Part shown: positions 10,468 through 24,335 of the stretch, in pieces
Layout: every line of letters starts with the position of its first letter
Numbering within the stretch: position 1 is the stretch's first letter
Assembly (NCBI GenBank): GCA_020543525.1
Contig: JAHYIO010000003.1
Coordinates: 2,604,001-2,668,000, forward strand
Source of the DNA: Coriolopsis trogii
Taxonomy: Eukaryota > Basidiomycota > Agaricomycetes > Polyporales > Polyporaceae
DNA length: 64,000 nt
Direction of reading: 5' to 3'
Program-made: the position numbers and the translations under genes
The notes under the pieces: generated by a model
The model's database searches: none
Seen by the model: only the letters and a program-made list of their open reading frames with translations
Told to the model about the DNA's origin: nothing

Positions 10468-13384
10468 TCAACAAGGTCGGTTCCCGTTGAAGCTGTTCGA
10501 CGTGTAAGGATGCATGGGAGGCAGGTACGACGGACGACCTGAACCATGCGCCCCGTACATCTGTACTGTAGGCAACGGCGCCGGCTCGCGATAGTGGTTC
10601 GTTGGTGCGTAGCCAAAGTCAGACATCCCGCCGTTGGCCATGAACCTGTCTGGACTGCTGTCGGCGCGGGCGAGCGTGTCCCCGACTTCTCCGATCATGT
10701 ACCGCCAGTAGTTCTCATCCTGGTCGGTCGTGGGGTAAGATGGACCCGCACGGGCGACACCATGGGAGAAGCCAGATCGGGCAGGGTCCATGTCGTAGTC
10801 TGCATGACTCGGCGGCGAATACTGATGGACGTTGTGGGAGGACCCGCCGGGGATAGAGAGGGGGGCGAGCTGCGCTGGGCCCATGCCGTGCTGGAGACCC
10901 CCACGAGGCGGCAAATAAGAATCCGCATGTGTGATAGGCATTCCTATCAGAGGCTGGATCGGAGGAAGGCCTGCATGGAAGCTCAGCCTTAGCTCCCTCT
11001 TCCACGCCATGCGTGATCGTGCTCGCTCACCTTGTGCAAAGGAAGCGGGGATACCGTCTGGCCTGAAACCATTCCGTTCTGGCCGCTGACGTGACCTCTC
11101 GAGATCCTCGGCCGTGAGCCGGCGGAGGAAACGCGAATGGTACAAGGTCGAGTCCAGCTCTGAGCCCGTTACATGACCTGCGTTTTGGTAGGCGTCCGCG
11201 GTCTTGTTGATGATGTTGTGGATCTCTTCCGTACTGGATGGGATCGTGATGTTGGGGTTACGGAGCAGCTGGGAACTGGCGGTTCAGCATCTGTGGCAAG
11301 CCTGACTATCGGAACACGTACCTTGAGAAGCACGATGGCGGCGTACGCCGACATGACGGTGATTGACTCCTGGCCGTAGCGCTGTAAGATAGTGAACGGT
11401 GAGCGGATTGGTTGCTAGACCGAGATTAGGATTTACCAAGACGTGCGTCCCAGCAAAATCTTTCGAGACAATTTGCAAATTCGTGCGAGCACTTTGTACG
11501 CACTGATGGACAGCCTCGGTGCTGGGCACTGACCGGCTTGCCTGCGGTGGGTCATCAGGATATGAGACGAAGTGCAGACAAAGAAAAGCGCTCGCCTCTA
11601 GCCGGGCCATGTTCAGACCAAAGGTGTTGAGGAAGAGCTTGACATGGGACTGGAAAAACTGGAGGAAATGGCTATGGAACGGGTCTGCCAAGGGGGCTGG
11701 AAGTACCACGTTGAGTTGTAGTATAGGGTGCAGATCCAAGACGTGTCAAGACCCACCTTTACGCATCTCGCCGATCCAGTGACTGAGCCACTGATCCAGC
11801 CGGGCGTTATACTTGTGAAGCTCGCTGTCAAACCTGTCTCTGCGATTGTAGAACATGTCCGTAGCTTCGGACCCGATGAGGCGGAGGTTGACAAAGGCGG
11901 CGACGATGACATCCTCGGGACGAACGTCAGGTCTGTGGCCAACGCCACCTTCCTCGTGCCATGTGCGCGCGTGCTGGACGAGTTCGTCGTGCTCTGAGAG
12001 CATCCAGTTCTTGCCAGTCTGCATACTCAAGGAGCGATCGTGGACGAAGAGGACGAGGTAGGTGCGCTCTCTGTTGCGCCGCTCGAGCAGCTGGTTCTCA
12101 GACTCGTTGTGCAGCCGTGGGCCGACGTAACGGTTGAGTTGGATGTTGACAGCCATGCGACAAGCCATGCCGATGTAAGTCCACGTCCGTTTGTCTGCTG
12201 GCTCCTTCCAATAGGTCATGCAGGCCAAGGCTTGCACAATCTCGACCGACTCGGTTCCTTCGGCAAAAGTGTAGACACACCACTCGTGAGCGAGACGTCT
12301 GACAGCCTGATAGGAGTCCGGACGGAAGAACTTGCAGCAGGCCATGAGCATGGTGGTGAAGAGGAAAGGAGAACGGGCGCGGACGTATGAGACGGAATGA
12401 AGCGCGGGGTCAAAGAGGTTGATGAAGGGGTTGAGTCGGAGGAAGAAGGCGTCAAAGAGGACGGGTACGTCTGCGTCTGGTACGATGCCAGCTTCGACAG
12501 GGTCCTTGGGGACGTAGGCAAAGAGACTACTAGAGGGCTTTGGCTGAGGAGAAGTATGCGAACGGGTAGGGCTCTGAGAAGGAGCCTTTGGTTGAGGATG
12601 GGAGAGACGGTCGGTAGGACTGGCCGACTGGGGAGGAGAAGACTCTGAAGGGTCCTTGTTCATGACGATGTCGAGGAAGGAAGAGCGGTTGGCGGAGCGG
12701 ATGACTCTGGCCGGGTAGAGGGCCTCGTCGGGACGGTCTTCTTCATCCTCGTCCATGTCGTCGTCTGACTGGTGGCCGGATTGAGAGTTGCCACTGGAAG
12801 GGCCAGGGTAGGAGGAGGATTGAGGGTGGTCTTCCTGCGAGTACTGGGCAGTGGACGACGAAGGCTGGGGATGAGAAGCATTAGCCGGCTGCTTTGCTTT
12901 GGCGTTGTTGAGACCCTTTTCGAGTCGACGAAGCATCTTGGAAGCCTCTGAAAGTCTGAGACAGGAGAGGAAGAGGGTGAGTTTGGTGTGTATGGGAGAG
13001 AGTGAGGAGCATACTTTGAACCAGGCTTGCGGCCGCGACGGTGCTTTTCGAATACGCATCTTGGGTGAGGAGGGTTGAGAGGGAAGGAGGAGGGGAGGAA
13101 GGAGGGAGGACATACTCTACGCCAGACCTCTGGCAGCGTTGGCAGCGTTTTGTGCCATCTTCGGCGCCGACGCACTTCATCTGTGCTGGACATGAATGGA
13201 CGAGGAGAAAAGGAAGAATGGTGGAGGGGTACCTTTGCCTGGCGACATACGGTGCAAGCTCGGGCGCCCCTGATGACGGGAGCCTTTGTGCTAGAAAGAG
13301 GGGGAGAGGGATGAGGTTGTGGCGGCGGTGGTGGAGACTGAGGGAGACGAACGGAGGGTTTACAGGAACGGCGGGAGGATCCAT
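10468..13384 (-). CDS. Zn(II)2Cys6 fungal transcription factor
   Basis: A binuclear-zinc DNA-binding regulator with the fungal-specific transcription-factor middle region. The zinc cluster is encoded across two introns at about 13115-13245: CTVCRQAKMKC followed by CQRCQRSGVEC, spacing Cx2Cx6Cx9Cx2Cx6C. A basic linker (KHRRGRKPGSK) and a leucine-rich coiled segment (SKMLRRLEKGL) follow. Then comes a long Ser/Pro-rich and acidic linker (DDDMDEDEED), the middle homology region with VPVLFDAFFLRLNPFINLFDP and CMTYWKEPADKRTW, and a Pro/Gly/Tyr-rich tail ending SFNGNRPC. The first exon is uncertain. The ATG at 13384 is not in frame with the zinc cluster without an intron I could place confidently, and the start may lie farther upstream. 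Target genes unknown. Confidence 0.85.
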
Positions 13385-14995
13385 GGTTGGCGCCGGGGAT
13401 GAGGGCGGAGAACGGGGACTAGAGTGAAGAGCGAGGGATGATATATGCGGGGGAGAGCTGATTGATTGGCGAGAGCGGCTGAGGGTCGAGCGGGGGGTTG
13501 AGCGGGGGGTCGAGGGCGATGGCGAGGGCGAGGAGGAGGGCGAGGAAGGGGTGGCGGGAGAGAGGAGGGGAGAGGGAGGGGGCGTTGGGAGAGAGGGCGG
13601 TTGTGCGGGGGAAGGGTTAAGATGGGAAACTCGTGTGCGGACAGACGCCGGGGACGGGGCACAGGCGCTGGGCCGGGTGGATGGCTTTATTGGCCGGATT
13701 CATTCTCCGGCTACTTCCCCCGTCGTCCTCGCCCAATCAGCGCGGGCGGACCTTGAATGCCGCCCCCCAAAAGACGCCGGAGCCGCCCAGAAATGGCAGC
13801 GAGCAAGTCACCGGCGACTGTCGTCCTCGGCCTCTCCTCCTCCCTGCCCTCCCCAGCCCCCCAGTCCGCGGCGATGCGTGGCTGCCCCAGCCCTCGTCGC
13901 CTGGCGAGACGTGTCCGAGTCCCGGCGGGTGCGCGGCGCGCTCGTCGCCCAGTGTGGAAGAGATCTGCCACGTTCTGCCACCCGCCCGGCCACTATCGCC
14001 TCTCTCGGCCACCCACGGTCTTTCATTTGCTCCCCGGCCTCTGTCTCCCTCCCCATCCCCATCTGCCACACACTCTCTCGCCTCCGCTCCACCCTCGCTT
14101 TGCAAACTCGTCGCCAGCCAAGCACATCCGTCATCTTTCCTGCACACCGCGTCACTCGCCAGTGTTTGATTCCCAGACTCTGCCGAGCGTCTCTACAGCG
14201 CTCCGGTCTACATCGCCCACCCCGGTCTCCTTTCCTACTCGCACGGCCATCATGCGTCTCCCTATTGCCTTCCTCGTCTTGTATTCTCCACCGCCTTTCT
14301 CTGCAGAGCGCTTCACTTTCCGCCCACCTCTCCGCCTGCGCGCCCCAGGAACATGCCTCCTGCCGCCGCTGTCAATCTTCCCGCCCGAGCTTTCTGTTCT
14401 CATTTGACCTGTCTCTGTCCAGTCTCTTCCTTCCAACGCCGCCGCCTGCCTTGACTCACCCGGGCACTCTACCCCACCTCGACCCATTCCGACATGTATT
14501 AACCAATTAACCCTCCCTCCCTGCAACGGCACGACCTCCGGATCGACCTCCCCAAATCCAGCGTGCATTCATCGGACTCCACCCGTCCTCCTCCCTCCAC
14601 ACTCACCCTCTCTCGCTACCAGTAACCTTGCCAATCGATCGCCACTCCCCGCCTATCCTCCATGTCCTCATCTCCTCCGCTCTCTCTCTGGCGCCACTCT
14701 GCTCCGGCCGTTCGGAACGAGGTCAATCAGGACCCACGCGTTCCTGCTCCAGCCTCCGGTCATTTACCGGTCTTTGTCAACCTCGACTAATTTCCCGAAC
14801 CTCTATCCCGCTCCGCCCTCGCTAACTCTAAATACGTATTCCCCATCGTCTCCGTCCGGCCTCCTTCCTCCTTCGGCCTCTTCACTCTTGATCGCCTAAC
14901 GCCTACTATACTCAAATGTCCCCCCTAGCTTCTGCCGCGACCTCGAACGCGAGTCGCTCCACCACATACATACACACCATAGCACAGACCGCTCT
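13385..14995. other. Long pyrimidine-rich region upstream of the transcription factor, no supported gene
   Basis: About 1.6 kb with strong strand asymmetry. The left 300 bases are G-rich on the plus strand, so C-rich on the coding strand of the transcription factor. From about 13690 to 14900 the plus strand is almost entirely C and T rich. Several ORFs of 60-320 codons occur, but they are low-complexity Ser/Pro/Arg/Leu products expected from such composition. Likely long promoter and 5' leader of the transcription-factor gene, possibly with an unrecognised first exon. Confidence 0.5.
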
Positions 14996-17262
14996 TCACC
15001 CAATCGTCCACAGCTCCTCCAATCCATCCCCTTCCGGCACTTGCGACACCTCCAGCGCAGTCGCAGGCTCCTTCCGTATCTTCCGCTTCACCTCCGTCTC
15101 GAACATCTGTCATTGCGTCAACGTCACCCTGCCCGGTCAGCGTCTGATCCGGGCACGCTCAGTCACCCGTTCACTCACAGTCCCGTACGTGTGATCCAAA
15201 AAGTCCTCCATCGCGTAGCTCGGCCGCGTGAACGCCTCCTCGAATATCTTCGCCAGCGTCGACACCGACGAGTGGTAGTGCTGCCGGTGACTGTACAGCT
15301 CCCACAGCGAGCTCTCCAGGGCGTTCGTCAACGTCGGGTTCGCCTCCCCCGCCACGAATCCATCTGCCCCCACCGAAGAACAACGTCACTTTCAATCGAG
15401 CGCTCCAAGCTAACAAAATAAAAAGCTGGCTCCTGCTTACCGCACTCGGTCCCGCTCACCTCCTCGCCACGGTGTATCATCGACATCAGCGCGGGGTGCC
15501 GCCGGAGCATGTTGTACGTGAACGGGATCAGCATCACGACAGCCGCCGGAGGGGCGTTCAGCGACAGTCTTGATAGCCGTTTCACAAACGACGCCACGAT
15601 GGTCGCCGGCAGGTGCCTGGTGTTGCCGCATCGCTCAGTACACCCCTTCGTCGCGAGCCACAGCGTGCGAACTCACGTCGAACTCAAAAACAGCTCCGTC
15701 AGTCGGAAGAACCGTGCCCTGTGCTTCAGGTGCAGCACGTCCCGATCCAGGAAGCCGTACAGCCGCGTGTAGAACGAGGGGTAGTCGCTGCGGCGCGTTC
15801 GCAACGTCCGTCAGCAGACTGCGCCGCGATCGGGGTAGAAGAGCCTGCGCACGTACAGATTGTATTCCTTCATGAGCGTGAACAACGCGTTCAGCGCTAG
15901 AAGCCCGACCGTGCCCCCTAGAAGAAGAAGTGGAAGAAGGGCAATGAGCCACGAAGCCGGTCGTCCTCGAGAGCCAGGGGGCGTACGTACCGTGGTCGAC
16001 AGACGCGCTGACCCAATCCATAATCAGAACGGGCCGCGTCAGATGCGGGAGCACGCCTCGGTGGAGCACGTTCAGGACCCGGAGCGAGGCCGCCTTGGAC
16101 GACTCGGCCGGGCCGAGCGAGAGCCGCGGGAGGAGCGCGAGCCACGCCCGCGTGAAGACGGCGCGGTGCGCGGCGAGCGAGTGCAGCGACTGGTGGATCG
16201 TGAGCGTGTGCACGCGGCCCACGACCGCCTTCTTGCCTTCCGCCCCGGGCTGCTTCGCTGCGGGAGGGTCGTCGAAGAACTTGCGCCAGTCGTCTTCGTC
16301 GTCTGCCGCCGCCGCGGCGTGTTCGTCGTCTTCGTCTTCGTCTTCGTCGCCGCCTTTGGACGCCTTCTTGGACGAGGGTGGCTTCGTCCCGAGCTCTTCG
16401 ACCCACCACGAGTTCAGCTCGGACGCTTTGGTGGGGAACGTGGTCAGACGTTCCAGAATGGAGAGCAAGTTCCCTGCGAGCTGAGGGGCTTCGGCATGTG
16501 GATGCTTCGCTATAAAAACACTGGCGAGTTTGTTGAGCGAGCGGCGCGTTGTACAAGACTAAGACGGGACTTACGCTGCGTCCCGCAGGAAGAACCACCG
16601 GATGTCATCGTATACGCTCAGCCAAGTCTCGATAAACTGGTCTCGCACTCCCGGCTCGAGCGAGCGGTCCGCTGCAGAGTCCGTCTTGCGTTTCTTCGCA
16701 CCAATCGCGCGGCGCGAGGGGGGGCACAACAGCAGTGCAGAGATGATTTTGCGGAAATGCGAGACGTGAAATTGAGGAGACTGCTTGCTGTCGCCCGTCC
16801 GGGTCAGGGACGAGGACAGGTGCTTTTGGAGCGAGAACAAAATCTCGAGGGCAGACGTCTATATGTGCAGTTCTTCAGTTTCGGGGGGCACGAAATAGAC
16901 AAGTTACGCACCCTCAGAGTTGCCTCCTCGTCCTTCAATAGACTAGCCAATAGATCAACGAACGAATGCAATCTGTCGAGCAGCCAAGACCGAACGGCCT
17001 TGGCCTCCTCGGTTCGATCGGGACCAGACAGTAGGCCATTGGAGACGATGACCACGAAGACTCGGTATAAAGCATAGATAGCTTTTGACGTATGAGCTGC
17101 AGAGTCTGCCTCGAGCGCAATGTCCAGGAGATCAGCGAGGGGGTTGAGAGAAGATCCGCTAGAGACAGCAGCAGTGAGCTGTTTTTCGAGGTCCTGTATG
17201 TTCTTGACGACATCATCAGCTTCGCGCGTCTTGCGCTTTTTGCTCGGCAGAGATGGAGGCAT
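14996..17262 (-). CDS. NOC4: Nucleolar complex protein 4 (CBF/Mak21 family), Noc4-like
   Basis: Component of the Noc4-Nop14 nucleolar complex needed for 40S subunit assembly and export. It starts MPPSLPSKKRKTREAD, a basic nucleolar-type N-terminus. Helical-repeat exons follow, then an acidic low-complexity linker (EDEDEDDEHAAAAADDEDDW, about 16285-16345) and the conserved C-terminal CBF-type region: LLALNALFTLMKEYNLDYPSFYTRLY, then LPATIVASFVKRLSRLSL, MLIPFTYNMLRRHP and the HYHSSVSTLAKIFEE segment. The last exon (intron about 15107-15184) gives MFETEVKRKIRKEPA and ends LEELWTIG at TGA 14996-14998. Seven or more short introns are needed. It shares a 211-base promoter region with the head-to-head Cef1 gene, so two RNA-processing genes are paired. 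Confidence 0.87.
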
Positions 17263-17473
17263 CGTTAGCGACAAGACGGATGCGACGAGGTCAACGAGAG
17301 GACGGAGAGAGAGCACAATGCTGGACTGTGATTCTGCAACGCAATTTGGCCCAGAGTCACGTGCGAGATGTAGTCGCCGAAAGAGGAAATGTTTGGCCCA
17401 TGGCGCCGCTGGGTGAAGCTCGTCGTTGTCGACCACCACCACTGTCTGCTGCTTTCCCTTCCTTTCCTATCCA
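17263..17473. promoter_or_regulatory. Bidirectional promoter region, Noc4 / Cef1
   Basis: A 211-base gap between divergent starts of two essential RNA-processing genes. It contains CT-rich sequence just before the Cef1 ATG (ctttcccttcctttcc at about 17452-17467), typical of transcription-start regions in this window. Inferred from layout. Confidence 0.5.
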
Positions 17474-20440
<2,967 letters not shown>

Positions 20441-20826
20441 GTGTTGTATATACTATCCTTTCTGTCGATCCGGTAGCGGTAGACGATGCGAACGATTGTC
20501 TCCGTGCCCTCTGCACGGCCTCGAATTGCACTGTACCTGAGACCAGGTTTGTACGCGATCTCAATGTCCCCTGGCGTCTTCTCGAATCTGCCGCACGGCG
20601 GGGGGTGAGAACGAGCGGCCCAGAAGGCGACAGGCCCCGGACACGAGGCAGAGGGTGCTGCCCGCTGCTCCTGCTTTTTGCTGCTGCTGTCGGACGAATG
20701 CATCGAAGATAGTCTGGAATATATCTCCCGTGCCAGCTTCCCCCACGAGGCTCGTCCGCTCCGCCTTTTCTGCCCCGGACGTGCATACGCCCCCTCCTCT
20801 CTCCCCGCCCGCCGTTCGCTTGCTAC
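20441..20826. other. Intergenic region between Cef1 and the membrane-protein gene
   Basis: 386 bases containing the Cef1 3' region and the CT-rich promoter of the downstream gene (cccctcctctctccccgccc at about 20789-20808). No gene seen. Confidence 0.45.
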
Positions 20827-21920
20827 ATGGCTCCCGCCCCCACTTCCTCCTCCCCCGACACTCATGAAACCTCTGAAAACTCTCCGCAGCCAACGGCTGT
20901 CTTTACTATAGTCACCGTCCCTGCGTCCACTTCAATCATTACCACCACCATCACTTCTGGTGGAGTCCCATCGCTGCCTACCGTCGGTGCCGTCCGGCAC
21001 TCAAATGTCTCGGACATCCCTGTAGCTGCAATCGCAGGTGGCACCGCTGCAGGAGTCGTCCTCGCTCTCTGTGCCGTCATCGGATGGACGTGGTGGGGGA
21101 AGTGCATCCACCGCAAGAAGGTGAAGGAGCGCAAAGAGGCCGTACGTTTCGTCATCCCATACCGTCTACACGCTCGCACCTCACCCCCGTTTGTTCGTCG
21201 CCACAGTTGGCGTACTTGGAGGTCCGAGAGAACACGCGCAAGAACGCCTCCAGTCTGTCCAACCCCGCAAATCCGTACAGACCCGCGTTCTCCATCCGAG
21301 GAAACAGTGACCGGAAAGTCAAGTTTGCCTCCAGTGCACCTGCGTCTAGTCAGTCGACGTTGCGCGGCACGGCAGAGTATAGCAAGGAGGCCAAACGTAC
21401 GTTCAATCTGGTTCAGTGGCTCCGCGTCGTACCTGACCCGCCCACAGACATGGAACGACCCCCGCTACCTGGCCCCGTACCGCGTCCTCTGACGCCTTCT
21501 GCACGAACGAAGGACGTCCATAGGAAGCCCGAAGCCGATGTGCCCCCGCCACTGCCTCGGAGGAATCCACAGCGGGACCGGTCAACGATGCCTCCAGCCG
21601 ATCCCTCCGAACCTCCTCAGCACCGGCTGATGCACCAGGCGTCGACGCTCAGCTCTGGCTCGGTGTACTCCACCCAGAGCGCCATCGAGGAAAGACAGAA
21701 CGGCGTGCCGTCCAGCCTGCTGCTCGCTCTGGCCAACGAAGGGAGTCGAAGGTCGCTGCTCGCTCAGTATCTGCCTTGGAACCGGTACCGCACCTCGGTG
21801 GCGTCGAACAACAGACTATCGGAATACAGCACCGGTTCCGTGTACTCTCAATTTGATGACCAGCCCTGGGAATCTGTTGGGTATGCGATTGGCGGAGACG
21901 ACGAGCAGGGGAGACGGTAA
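20827..21920 (+). CDS. Single-pass membrane protein with Ser/Thr-rich ectodomain and proline-rich tail
   Basis: No family assigned. The N-terminal 60 residues are Ser/Thr/Pro-rich without an obvious cleaved signal peptide. They are followed by one transmembrane helix (residues about 65-88, AAIAGGTAAGVVLALCAVIG) and a basic stop-transfer segment (KCIHRKKVKERKEA). Two introns (about 21141-21207 and 21397-21447) join the tail, which is Ser/Pro/Arg-rich with SH3-ligand-like motifs (RPPLPGPVPRPLTP, VPPPLPRRNP). The end is IGGDDEQGRR. The layout resembles basidiomycete cell-surface sensor-like proteins (Mid2/Wsc-like topology), but no WSC domain is present and similarity to known sensors is not claimed. 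Confidence 0.7.
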
Positions 21921-22125
21921 ATGGCAAAAGAGTCGGGGAATCGAGGAATGGACTCGCTTCACCCACGGACTATGACGGACCATGAAGACTGACACGAATG
22001 GATACTTGTACTCACCTTACGGGCTTTACGACGGACAGACCACGTACTTTAGTCGATTGTAGCGTAGTGTATCAGATGGAAAATAGCCAGTGTTTCGGGA
22101 ACATGGCCTGGCTGCAACTCTAGTA

Positions 22126-22826
22126 CTACCGTAGCGAGTTTACATATCGCTGCCCACCAACATGAGATGATGTACAACGCGAGACGTGACGTGACGTACC
22201 TGCTCTACCTGCGCGACGGAGGTCCTGAACTCCTCGACCGCTTTCCAACAATCCAGGGTAGTAGTCGGATGAGATCTTCGTGCGCAATGAGTAAATAACA
22301 CAGCTGAGAGAAACCGCTGGACGCACTTGTAACACGACACCACCTCCTCGCCCTTTGCGCGTACAGTAGTGAGCTCTTCCGAACTCTGCCGTGAGTGGTA
22401 CTTCTCGACCTTTTGACGCAGCTCCTCGAGGTCGCCCATCAACGCAGCGCTGCTCTTGACGGAGCCCGCGGACCCAGCCTCGTCGCTCGCGCTCTCTCCA
22501 GCCATCCCGCGCTCGCGGTCCAGGTTCTCCTTCTCCAAGGCGCGCTCGATCTCCTCCCGGACCCGCTCCTCCTCCTGGTGCAGACGGGACAGCTCGGCAT
22601 CTATGCGGGAACGAACGTGGGCATCTATCGTCAGCTGGCGGTCGTGAGGGACGTCCGGCGAGGCCTGGTGGTCGACCAGCTGGTTCACGACATCCTCGGA
22701 GAACTGCCAACGTTTCTGGGATGAGACAGGTACTGCTCGCGAATGGCAAAAGGGACATACGTGGAGGGAAGTGTCCGGCGTGAAGACCTTCTCGTCTGAC
22801 TGAGGAGACGACTGAGAGGCACCCAT
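22126..22826 (-). CDS. MIC19: MICOS complex subunit Mic19 (DUF1690 family)
   Basis: A small coiled-coil protein of the mitochondrial contact-site and cristae-organising system. It starts MGASQSSPQSDEK, whose Gly-2 and Ser context fits N-myristoylation as in animal CHCHD3/Mic19. Intron 1 precedes KRWQFSEDVVNQLVD. The long central exon is a charged coiled coil (about residues 40-130) containing DAHVRSRIDAELSRL and EELRQKVEKYHSR. The C-terminal part has two cysteines in the DUF1690 pattern: VVSCYK and, after an intron, PTTTLDCWKAVEEF. A last short exon gives RYVNSLR and stops at 22126. Length about 185 residues, normal for fungal Mic19. Family assignment is by recognition of the C-terminal signature. 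Confidence 0.8.
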
Positions 22827-23282
22827 GTCAGTGTTTTGAGAATGCCGGGGAGTGTGAGTGTCCGGGAAGTGATTGAGTGACCTCAGGTGGCGGAAGTAGG
22901 CGAACACCCCAAAAGCGCCCAGGACCCGCCGCCTCCCGCAGCTGGGGTTTCCGTTTGCCCATAACAAGCCAATCTCAAGGCAAGACTTCTCCAACTTTGG
23001 TGGCCATTCTGCGAAACGTTGAAGGGACTCGATATTCTCAATGTGCACGTATTGACAGTCACAAGATATCGCATATATAAGGTCTATGGTAGGGGCTTTC
23101 GCCATTTGTGTTCAGAACGCTACGAGCGATCAGAATCCAGTAGCTAACGTCCGAGTCATCTTCAGTTACCCCGGCATTAGGCCTTTCGACACCAGCCTGC
23201 GATTGCTTACAATACTGAGGTGGACGAGTGGTAGACAGCCTGGCCAGGACTTGAATGGCGCACAAAAGTCGATGTTATCGAC
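22827..23282. other. Upstream region of Mic19, no gene seen
   Basis: About 456 bases between the Mic19 start and the F-box pseudogene end. The minus strand stays open for about 90 codons ahead of the Mic19 ATG (from 23105) and in frame with it. Because the myristoylation-type MGAS start is conserved in the family, I read this as 5' leader rather than an extension. Confidence 0.4.
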
Positions 23283-23827
23283 CTAAGGGACGGGAAGTTT
23301 GCGCTCAGTAGCGGCACTGGCATACGAGGAGATGATGCCGGGATCCGGCTGGACCCGTTTGATCACAAGCTTCTCCAACTTCGGCGCAGTGTTCTTGGTC
23401 AACAACTGAAGCAGGCGGCGCAGGTTTGGATGGTCGGCCAAAGTCAGATGGAGGACATTCAGTCGATCTATCTCTGGAAGGATGAGAGCTAGAATGACAT
23501 ATGTAGACTGTTCCTTGCTCGTAGAGGCGGAGAGCGGGAGCGGGAAAGACCTAGAGTGATCATGACGCATGGAGGCGATCGTGGAGACGGGATTATTGGC
23601 AAGGTCTCCGGCGGTGTCGACGAGTTGTGAGAACATCTCGAAGACGATTTCGACAGGTAGGGCCTGGCGTTGACCGGCGCAACAGATCTAGTGTTTCGGA
23701 GACGCGACAATTGAACGATTTCGTCACTGAGCTGCGCGATCGTAACAAGGCGCCGCGTATGCTCGATTTTGACATGGATGAGGACATCCCTCGCGTGTGG
23801 AATTCTCTGCATGAGCGCTACGAACAC
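23283..23827 (-). pseudogene. F-box protein fragment with frameshift
   Basis: Two overlapping reading frames together look like the start of an agaricomycete F-box protein. The first frame (to about 23665) has a charged helical lead-in, LSDEIVQLSRLRN, ending SVAPVNA. The second frame then reads ALPVEIVFEMFSQLVD, a typical F-box beginning, and continues through leucine-rich sequence (DRLNVLHLTLADHPNLRRLL) to a stop at 23283. The junction contains GCCAGGCC where a simple GCC would keep the frame, so a 5-base insertion (or AGGCC partial duplication) near 23659-23667 breaks the gene. The C-terminus is also far shorter than in the intact paralogue at 58514. An assembly or sequencing error is the main alternative. 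Confidence 0.55.
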
Positions 23828-24320
23828 GGGCGAACAATATTAGCCGAGGAAGAGTATTTTGAAGCACAATGAACTTACACGCCTAAGCAGAGTGCCATGA
23901 CTTCGCCAAGTTAAGCAACACCATGTAGCTGGAAAGAGGAGCTCAGACAGCCAGGCGGATAGGAAGGAGCTATAGGAGGTTGGAGCACGTTGAACGATGG
24001 TCCAAGTTGATCTCCATGATGACCTTCGCGAGACACGGTCATGTTACTTCAGCGGGTGGGTTGGCTGCCCAGTGCCATTTGTACTCATACTTGGCGTATC
24101 TACAATGTAGTGTTAAATACATGCACACATCGGTATTCCACTCGACCATTCTTGCAGAGCATAGCACGCACGAGTTGCAACATCGCGGTCTTCATATTAT
24201 CATTGGCTAGTAAGCGACCGTACTTACAAGTATCACCTTGACATCCCCGTGTCGGCTGGCTGCCAACATGTGTTCCTAACCAGATGTAGAACACGACAAC
24301 ATCCGACTCACCTGCAGGGA

Positions 24321-24335
24321 CCCCCCCCCCCCCCC
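24321..24335. repeat. C15 homopolymer tract
   Basis: Fifteen consecutive C residues, followed by gccc. The length of such a run is error-prone in assemblies. Confidence 0.9.

Noticed and set aside
9900..10616. 238-codon minus-strand ORF overlapping the end of the transcription-factor gene
   Set aside because: Overlaps a real coding exon in another frame; composition of Cys/Ser/His/Arg without family features.
13551..14510. 319-codon plus-strand ORF
   Set aside because: Low-complexity Ser/Pro/Arg/Leu translation in strongly CT-rich DNA; all three frames stay open, no motif, no start or splice context.
22827..23105. N-terminal extension of Mic19 in the same frame
   Set aside because: The myristoylation-type MGASQS start is conserved in the family, so the extension is read as 5' leader.
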